Shown piece after piece: positions 57,414 through 64,000 of a stretch of 64,000 bases of DNA. The first letter of the stretch is position 1; each line of letters begins with the position of its first letter. The translations under genes and the position numbers were made by a program. The stretch spans positions 25,573,637 through 25,637,636 of the forward strand of contig OY978530.1 of assembly GCA_963854835.1 (NCBI GenBank). Direction: 5' to 3'. The stretch is from Megamerina dolium (lineage: Eukaryota > Arthropoda > Insecta > Diptera > Megamerinidae). Under the pieces are notes generated by a model that saw only the letters and a list, made by a program, of their open reading frames with translations, ran no database searches and was not told the origin of the DNA.

Positions 57414-58388
57414 TTGATGGAAAGTTATTTAAAGGAGAGGTCTCAAAGGGTTAAAGTGGGTAACGATTATTCTGCTTTTAACAGGGTAACTAGTGGTGTA
57501 CCACAGGGCTCTGTTCTTGGGCCCCTTCTTTTCTCATTATTCTTAAATGATATTTTTACAGTCTGCAGTTATGCATATGCTGATGACCTTCAACTTTACT
57601 TTTCAAGCCCTATTGGTCTTGTTGAGGATTTGTGTTTTAGAGTTAATGAGGATCTTTGTTCTATTGGCGAGTGGGCGACTTTAAATTTGCTACAGTTGAA
57701 CCCCTTGAAATCGAATGTTCTTCCAATTTCTAAAATATCTTACTCTCATGCTATTTCACCAATTTTTCTTAACGGAACCCAACTTGAATTTGTGAGCAAG
57801 GTTAGGAATCTTGGTTTTATTATTAACTCTTCCCTTTCTTGTGAAGACCATATTAATAATGTGGTGAGTAAGTCGTATTCTGTTCTTCGTAACCTCAGAA
57901 TGACTGCAGCATTTGTGCCATGTGAAACTAAACGAAAATTAATTCTCCAATTGCTGATCCCTATTTTAACATATTCTGATGTTGTTTACAGTAAGCTGGA
58001 TTCCAGGTCCTTGCAAAAATTACGTGTAACATTCAATAATGATGTTCGTTACATTTACGGTTTAAAAAAGTTTGATCATGTCTCGGCCTATAGTGGAAAT
58101 ATTCTTGGTGTTGATTTTTTTAATTATCTTGATGCTAGAAATTGCATCTTTTTATACAGACTTATCCACTCGCAGAGTCCAGCGTACTTGTATGATAAGC
58201 TTCAATTCTGTAGGTCGGGTAGAGGCAGAAATCTTCTTATACCAAGTTTTAATTTCAAAAATTCTAGTAGGTTATTCTTCGTTAGCGCTGTTAGATTGTG
58301 GAATTCACTTCCGGTACATATTAAAAATGCTGTTACTATGGCAAACTTTAAGCACCTAATTCTTCTACATTTCTCTAACAAAACTTAA
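57414..58388 (+). CDS. CR1-like reverse transcriptase, C-terminal 324 codons (open)
   Basis: The open frame starts within the RT: AFNRVTSGVPQGSVLGPLLF, then SYAYADDLQLYFSS (catalytic YADD), RNLGFIINSSLSCEDHI and a C-terminal FVSAVRLWNSLPVHIKN segment typical of the CR1/L2 assemblage. The RT fingers and motif A are missing because of 5' truncation, and the first Met is not the real start. No stop interrupts the frame, in line with a young insertion. Confidence 0.85.
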   Translation: MMESYLKERSQRVKVGNDYSAFNRVTSGVPQGSVLGPLLFSLFLNDIFTVCSYAYADDLQLYFSSPIGLVEDLCFRVNEDLCSIGEWATLNLLQLNPLKSNVLPISKISYSHAISPIFLNGTQLEFVSKVRNLGFIINSSLSCEDHINNVVSKSYSVLRNLRMTAAFVPCETKRKLILQLLIPILTYSDVVYSKLDSRSLQKLRVTFNNDVRYIYGLKKFDHVSAYSGNILGVDFFNYLDARNCIFLYRLIHSQSPAYLYDKLQFCRSGRGRNLLIPSFNFKNSSRLFFVSAVRLWNSLPVHIKNAVTMANFKHLILLHFSNKT

Positions 58389-58394
58389 TTAAAA

Positions 58395-58500
58395 TTTTTT
58401 TTTCTTTTCTTTTCTTTTCTTTCTTTCTATCTCTCTCTCTCTCTCTTTCACACGCACTTTCTTTTCTTTTCTTTTTCTTTTCCCTTTTCCCTTTTCTCGA
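58395..58500. repeat. Polypyrimidine (TTTTC/CT) tract in the CR1 3' UTR
   Basis: Runs of CTTTT, CTTT, CT and CCCTTTT. It is absent from copy 1, where a deletion removed it. Confidence 0.9.
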
Positions 58501-58667
58501 CAGCCCTATTTAGTTTTAAGCAATTACTTTATTCATTTATTTTTTAAGCAATTTGTTGTTAATATCTTTGAAGTTGTTATTTCATGTTTACTCTGCGCAT
58601 GTAAAAGATTATTATATCTTATATGTGAACAAAAATGAAATTAAATAAATAATAGATAGGTGCCGAG

Positions 58668-59226
58668 TCTAATTTTTTTGTAGTTTTTCAAAAAAACGTA
58701 ATTCTTCCCCAAATGTAACTTTAAAATTATTTTTAAGTAATTTGTACAAAGGCTGAATATTTCTTAATGAATGTTTCGAAATAAGAATATAAAACCAAAA
58801 AACTTTGCAGTTTTTGTCTTGTTGGATATTGGACAATTCACTATAGCTAATCTCAATTCCAATTTATTTTGTACTGACCTCTTAAAAATTTCCAGCAAAA
58901 TGTTTAAATGCTCTTCCTAGGTACTTGTAGCTATCGTTATATCATTTAAGTAATTGGCAATTTTCTCTGCCCGAAGCAGATCATCGAATATATGGCTAAC
59001 AAAACGTTGGAATGTTGATGGTGCATTCTTAAGACCGAAGGGCATTTATAAAAATTCATACCGACCTAAAGGCGTTACTAAAGAAGTGTACTTAACCGAT
59101 TCTTCGGCCACGTATACATGACAGAATGCAATCTTTAAATCCAATAATGAAAGTATAGTTTTATTCGCTAACCTGTAGAGCAAACCATCAAGAGGCAATG
59201 GGTATATATTTTTCAAAGTTACCTTA
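58668..59226 (-). pseudogene. Ty3/gypsy reverse transcriptase fragment
   Basis: Minus-strand blocks: NKVTLKNIYPLPLDGL, LLDLKIAFCHVYVAEESVKY (motif A region), TPLGRYEFL, MPFGLKNAPSTFQRFV and a YLNDITIAT box where YLDD is expected, then EEHLNILLEIFK. A decayed FFGFIFLFRNIH segment continues left. A stop and the Asp-to-Asn change in the catalytic box disable it. It ends exactly where the Jockey copy starts. Confidence 0.85.
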
Positions 59227-60298
59227 TTGGGATAGAAGCAACTATGAGATGGGCTTGGCTTTTGCAGACCACCTAAAAAGTGTGTTTACACCCAATCCAC
59301 CCTCTTCACAGTCCTCATTACCAAAATTAACTTCTCAACCTTGCTGAATAACGCTCAAAATTAAAAAAAAAAAAACATATTCAAAGCAATGATAAAAGAG
59401 CTACCTCCGGCTTCAGTAACTCATCTCATGCACATTTTTAATGCTATCCTTAGTATTAAACACTATCCCAAATGCTGGAAAACTTCAAAAATTATTATGA
59501 TAGCAAAACCAGGAAAAGACCCTACAAAACTTGCATCGTACAGACCTATCAGCCTCCTGCCTCTACTCTCTAAAGTATTCGAAAAGCTACTTGTCATAAA
59601 TATAACTCCATTTATTAACCTCAACCTACAGATTCCTCAACATCAGTTTGGATTTAGAAAACAGCACGGCACAATAGAACAAGTCCACCGCATTGTAACT
59701 CTGATAAGGAACACTTTTGAAGAACAAAAGTATTGCTCAGCTGTCTTTCTTGATATCACTCAAGCTTTCTATAAAGTATGGCACGATGGCCTTATTTACA
59801 AACTCAAACTATTACTGCCTGCAAATGTCTCCTCATTGCTTAGTAGCTACCTCACGAAAAGAAAATTTCTCGTACATCACAAGGATTACACAACAAATCC
59901 ATTGGATATTCACGCTGGCGTTCCTCAAAAAAGCGTTTTGGGCCCCTTACTGTATCTCTTATACACTTCAGATATGCCCAACAATAACTATACATTCATA
60001 TCGACCTTTGCAGATGATACGGCAATATTGTGCTCTCGCTCTAACCCCATGGAAGCTATTAAACTCCTGCAGACTCATGTCGATTCTCTCGAAATCTGGC
60101 TAGCAAAATGGCGTATAAAAGCCAATGAATCAAAGAGCGTACATGTAACGTTCACGCTAAGCTTGTGATGGAACGTAGGGAATATCATATAATTTTAGTT
60201 AGTTTGTAAGATTGGAATACTCATTGTTAGTTTCTAAGTATTTTAGAAATATTCAATAAAAATAGCTTATTTAACAAAAAAAAAAAAAACAAAAAAAA
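59225..60298 (+). mobile_element. Jockey element, 5'-truncated and internally deleted (sibling of C)
   Basis: It starts at the position equivalent to 38994 in Jockey C and follows it closely. At about 60163 it jumps from the RT (equivalent to 39980) to the 3' UTR (equivalent to 40535), then ends with the family 3' UTR and poly-A (about 60275-60298). Confidence 0.9.
59389..60168 (+). pseudogene. Jockey RT fragment, 259 open codons with damaged motifs
   Basis: It keeps SYRPISLLPLLSKVFEKL, HQFGFRKQHGTIEQVHRIV and STFADDTAILCSR. However, motif A reads QAFYKVWH (the usual second Asp is Tyr) and the GVPQGSVLG block reads GVPQKSVLG. The RT thumb and C-terminus are deleted. Upstream, a homopolymer-rich break at 59355-59370 replaces the linker. 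Confidence 0.88.
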
Positions 60299-60804
60299 AT
60301 CTTATTCAAATTACGAAAATCGACTCATAATCGAAGAGGTCTGAGGGATAATTCTAATTACTCTATGTTGGAATTTGCAATTGAACGCTCCCCTAAGAAA
60401 TCGTATTCACCCCTAATCAAAAAATGTTCCATCACAAAAACCATAAATCGTTCCTTTTTGAAGTGTGAAGCTACCTCTAACACTAAGTGAGTGATTACAA
60501 AATGATATTTTTTACCTGTTATGTAAAAACTTGAAAGCCTCCTCAAATATGTTCAATGAACGATTACATGTCTATTTGTTTTATATAGTAACTTTAATTT
60601 GAATTAAACAAAAAATATTTACTTTTCTAGAAATACGTTTTTATAACCTTCTTTGACACCAAGTAGGAGTATTTCTTGCGCTTCTAGTGCCAAATCCTTA
60701 TATTTTGTTGTCGTTTGATACGCATACTACTAATAGGAGGATCTGATGAAATCAACAGATAATGCAATAAATTGTCATTATTAGCCACCCTAGAGTACCA
60801 CCTA
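60299..60804. other. Unassigned region
   Basis: AT-rich, nothing recognised. Confidence 0.4.
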
Positions 60805-61169
60805 CTATAATGGATGTTCCATAGGGTTTAGATCAGGCTATGGCAGGGTCCAATTCAGGACAACAAAATTATGCTCTGACAGCCACTGCTTAGTCATCCT
60901 CGCGGTGTGCTTCGGATCATTGTCCTGCTGGAAGACAATGTCCGAAGCAACTACCTACAACTTCTCAATGGAACCAACTAGCTCGGATCTCAAAATGTCA
61001 ATGTAAGACGGCGCCGGCATATTTCCGACAATTCTGTAAATATTTGCGACGCCATTCGTCATCGTACAACCCCACACCATGATGGAACCACCGCCAAACC
61101 GCTCTTCATAGCCAGGAATAAATTTCACAAATAAAATTGCAACATTTTTACTTTTGTTTGGGCTCACTG
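60805..61169 (-). pseudogene. Tc1-family deletion derivative with one terminus
   Basis: The right terminus, CAGTGAGCCCAAACAAAAG on the minus strand, ends at 61169 before TA. A direct jump leads into the middle of a transposase: YEERFGGGSIMVWGCTMTNG, PSYIDILRSELVGSIEKL, then [20 protein letters not shown] (second catalytic Asp) and DLNPMEH (Glu replaced or shifted). The N-terminus with the first Asp and the left terminus are missing. It differs from the other Tc1 types here. Confidence 0.8.
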
Positions 61170-61171
61170 TA

Positions 61172-61960
61172 CCGCTAAACGTGAATCAGTTTAAATTTTT
61201 TCTCCTAGGTACGTTCTGTCGATCAGCATTTAAACAAACGGATTTACATTTTAATTTTTGTTTTATCACGATTTCCCATTATGAGTCGTTGTCCGAAAAC
61301 ATTAATCATAACCGGAGACTTTTCCCTACATATTAAGTTTAATTTCACTAATTATAATTTATAAGTATTAGCAAAATTCAAAACAATTCCAATTGATTTT
61401 ATGATCGATATTATAAATGACTGGAGTTTACGAGGTAACTTGTTGTATTTTAGAAAAACTGATCCCTTTCAGGTTCCTTGTGAAAAATAAACCATCGAAC
61501 CACCGAACCCATCGGCTATATCCGATGGGTTCGGCAATTGTCAAATGATATACAAGGTGCCATTCGTTCGTCATTAAAAAAACAATGCTTTCTATTTTGA
61601 ACCTCTTTATTGCCTATGATAGCGAATTTAATTTAGTTTATACGAGACCTTGGAAACCATAAAATGTTTTTATGCAACAAAATGTTATATGCAGGCTCAA
61701 TGGTCAAATTAGATTATGATGCAATAAAAATTCGATTTTATGTCATCATTTTACCATACGCTTCGATAGTATAGACATATAAAATATATGTAAATGCACA
61801 TGTTCGCAACATTAAGTAACAAAACTCGTCCACTATCATATAAACACAAAAACCACATATTGGATTATCGATCGATGTTGGCCACTGATGTTGCCTCTAA
61901 GTTCATAAGAGTTGCAAAATCTTTCTATGTGTTAAATTGTCGTGTTGCGTACTACTCTAC
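61172..61960. other. Unassigned region
   Basis: The only structure noted is a 13-base inverted repeat at 61503-61534. Confidence 0.4.
61503..61534. repeat. Perfect 13-base inverted repeat (hairpin)
   Basis: CCGAACCCATCGG, loop CTATAT, CCGATGGGTTCGG. No U-run follows and no neighbouring gene is seen. Confidence 0.8.
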
Positions 61961-62070
61961 TAGAAAGAATGAGAACAAATAGATAACGATAAAAAATGGT
62001 TCTAGGATGTTGCCACAGAACATAAATAGGGCGAGTTTGTTGACAAAAAAGTTAATTCTGAACAACAACA
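61960..62070 (+). repeat. LTR fragment of the 44985/51110 family
   Basis: It shares AAAGAATGAGAACAAA, a TTCT-GGATGTTGCCACAGA block and CATAAATAGGG plus GTTGTTGACAA with 44995-45090. The downstream half is missing. Confidence 0.55.
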
Positions 62071-62147
62071 TAACATAACATAACACGATATTATTTTTTT
62101 TATTAACAATTTTTAAAATGTAGACAGAAGCGTTTTTAATATTGCAC

Positions 62148-63430
62148 CTAGTACATATAACTAATAAGTGGTACTAATAAGCATTTTTGATTGGAAAATT
62201 TTAAAAGGAATGAAAAGCTGTTTTGGTACTCGCTGTCCATTAGGTCTGCTACTGTTTTCCTTTTTACCCGTCTAGGTAGTGCAACCGCCTGCAGAAGACT
62301 GGATGCTGTAACGTTGACATGTGTTTTCAAACATTGTTTGTAACCTACGGCATACGTTTTAGCCACGTCGTCAACTGTTGGTATACGAAGGTCAAGGTGG
62401 AGATCGCTGTTTTTGATGAAATATGGAGCATTTGCGATGCATCGGAGCACTTTTTTTAAAGCGCTGGATTGTTGCAGTGCATTGCTTGTTGGCACAACTC
62501 CAAAATTGTATGCCATAGGTCCAAACCGGATTCAGAATTTGTTTATAAACCGTTAATTTGTTATAGACTTAAAGTTTAGAGTGCCTGCCTATGAGGTGGT
62601 AGAATTTGCTTAGTTTTAAGTCATGCTCTTCCCGTTTTTTTTAACATGGGCTTTCCAGCGTAATTTGGCGTCGAGCGTAATACCCAAGTATTTGGCTTCA
62701 TTGGCGTGATGCATCGTGGCATCGATATGAATTGGTACATAGTTAGAATTTTTTAGTGAGAAGACTATCTTTACAGGCTTCTCTTTGTTTAATGTGATGC
62801 GCCATTTTTTGCAGATGAAGCAAATTGATTGACTGTTTCCTGTAGTTTAGCCGTCGCGTCTTCTATGTTGTTGTCCATTGCTAGAACCGCGGTATCATCT
62901 GCAAATGTTGCTGTGACTTGTTGGTTTGCCGAGGGTAGGTCATATGTATACAGTAGATATAGTATAGGCCCAAGAATGCTTCCCTGCGTTTATCTTTTTT
63001 AGAGATGAGTGTGGGCATCTTCGTATTTTAAACTATACTACCTCTCGTCAAGATATGATGGAAGCAGCTCACAGTATAGTGTAGTCAATTACGCCCTAAT
63101 TTTTTGTAGTAATCCTTCGTGCCAAACCTTATCGAGATATTGGCCTATATGAGGATACGTCATTGGGTGATTTCCCGGTTTGGGTATCATAATTACTTCT
63201 GCGAATTTCCAATATATGGGTATATGCTTCAAACGGAAACACGTATTAATTAAATCCTGTGCGATTTGATCCTGGCAAGTTTTGGTAAGTTCCGAAAAAC
63301 TTCAGCCCTTATCAATTCGAAGCCAGGAGATTTTTTGAGTTTCATTTTTAGATTGAGTTCACTCACTTCCTCTGGAGTGATCGGAGTAATTTTGGTGTGC
63401 TCTTCGGGTCAATTTGTGCTTATATCAATA
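62148..63430 (-). pseudogene. Jockey D reverse transcriptase relic
   Basis: [23 protein letters not shown] block near 62945-63000 (with a shift), a catalytic [14 protein letters not shown] near 62875-62920, then a NYAGKPMLKK-like stretch. The open C-terminal frame from 62516 holds KKVLRCIANAPYFIKNSDLH and LDLRIPTVDDVAK. Frameshifts and stops are frequent in the palm. Confidence 0.8.
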
Positions 63431-63435
63431 ATATC

Positions 63436-64000
63436 TTAGCCTTCATTTGGACTGAAGGCCTTTTTAAAGTGTTCAGCAAACAGATTGGCCTTTTGAACAT
63501 TTGTTTTAGCCCACTGAGTCGCATTGATTTTCACTGGGACAGACTGCTGCATGGGCCTGTTAAATGATTTGGCCGCCTTCCACATGGAGTATTCAATATT
63601 TTTGTCTGCCGTGAGGGTCATCAGAAAACTATTAAAAGTGTGTGTATGGGTTAATGTTGGATTTTGCGAAACTATGAGCTGCACTGGTGAGTGATCAGAG
63701 TTCAAGTCGAAGCCTTCCGTGATATTTATGTGAGGTGCCGGAATGTTTTTGTAGACGAAAAAGTCAATTAGATCTGGAACTTTGCTAGTGTTCGACGGCC
63801 AGTATGTTGGTTTGCCAGTTGAAATTGAATTACAAGCTGCGAGTTGCATGACTTTTTTGTACATTTCCCTTCCTTTTGTTGTGGTGAGGCCCCAGAACGT
63901 ATTTTTGGCATTGATTACCTCCAATTATGAAACGGCTTTTAAACCGGTTGAAAAGATATAAGTAGTCGTGGCACTTCAACTGATGCTTGGGAGGACTATA
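63436..64000 (-). pseudogene. Jockey D endonuclease and linker
   Basis: A degraded PPKHQLKC block at the edge is followed by INAKNTFWGLTTTKGREMYK, KPTYWPSNTSKVPDLIDFFV and EGFDLNSDHSPVQLIVS (catalytic Asp-His pair). Then a deletion, and TADKNIEYSMWKAAKSFNRP and KANLFAEHFKKAFSPNEG from the linker. Open for 162 codons, with a frameshift near 63925. Confidence 0.85.

Larger units (their letters stand above)
57300..58655 (+). mobile_element. CR1-like LINE, 5'-truncated (copy 2)
   Basis: It contains the second half of ORF2 and a complete 3' UTR ending with an AAATAAATAATAG tail. It shares the RT C-terminal region and last 130 bp of 3' UTR with copy 1 at near identity. Confidence 0.88.
62148..64000 (-). 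mobile_element. Jockey element D, runs off the right edge
   Basis: Same family as element A at the left edge and same orientation. Minus-strand order: endonuclease (64000-63640), a short linker, RT (63430-62560) and RT C-terminus (62516-62148). A deletion joins the end of the endonuclease directly to the linker at about 63610-63640. Confidence 0.85.

Noticed and set aside
58395..58500. A polypyrimidine tract as a splice-acceptor signal
   Set aside because: It lies in the 3' UTR of a LINE copy, with no exon structure around it.

Overview
This is AT-rich eukaryotic DNA, almost certainly from an insect and most likely a fly (Diptera; tephritid-like is only a guess). The evidence is the repeat content: Tc1, mariner, Transib and TTAA-target DNA elements; Jockey, R1, LOA, RTE and CR1 non-LTR retrotransposons; Ty3/gypsy, errantivirus-like and BEL/Pao LTR-element relics; a tRNA-derived SINE; and very long (TA)n tracts. 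The one recognisable host-type gene is a broken copy of the LC8 dynein light chain. I see no intact host gene, bacterial gene, rRNA or CRISPR array. Family names come from motif recognition, without database searches.

Layout. 1-3540: minus-strand Jockey element interrupted by a 916 bp TTAA-target element. 3541-8080: two nearly identical 1651 bp Tc1 elements in inverted orientation, each with an intact 346-residue transposase, flanking about 1 kb that holds the LC8 pseudogene; (TA)n tracts abut the ends. 8150-13760: mariner, LOA and RTE pieces, one RTE copy carrying a SINE with a perfect 10 bp target duplication, and a mariner with an internal inversion. 15410-17240: truncated Tc1 element and a 566 bp mariner deletion derivative with clear inverted repeats. 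17745-18420 and 25735-25945: a roughly 95 bp GC-rich satellite. 19280-22720: decayed Jockey copy. 22880-25460: gypsy remnant split by a 2000 bp LOA/I-group insertion. 27126-28847: Tc1 element with long inverted repeats. 28930-30372: microsatellites, an RTE-like C-terminus and a mariner derivative. 30400-35230: internally deleted CR1 element (plus) against an R1 element (minus). 36058-40644: nearly full-length but mutated Jockey element. 41050-49310: errantivirus-type env relic, LINE 3' end, SINEs, LTR relics, a second TTAA-bounded element, BEL/Pao gag and a Transib (RAG1-like) transposase relic. 49360-57290: mariners, an LTR with primer-binding site, an RTE and a LOA element. 57300-60298: second CR1 copy, gypsy RT piece and truncated Jockey copy. 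60805-64000: Tc1 derivative, LTR piece and a Jockey element running off the window.

The genes do not form a pathway. They are successive layers of mobile DNA, several nested with target-site duplications that give the order of events. Only the two Tc1 transposases at 4091-5131 and 6643-7683 look potentially functional; nearly every other coding stretch has frameshifts, stops or deletions.
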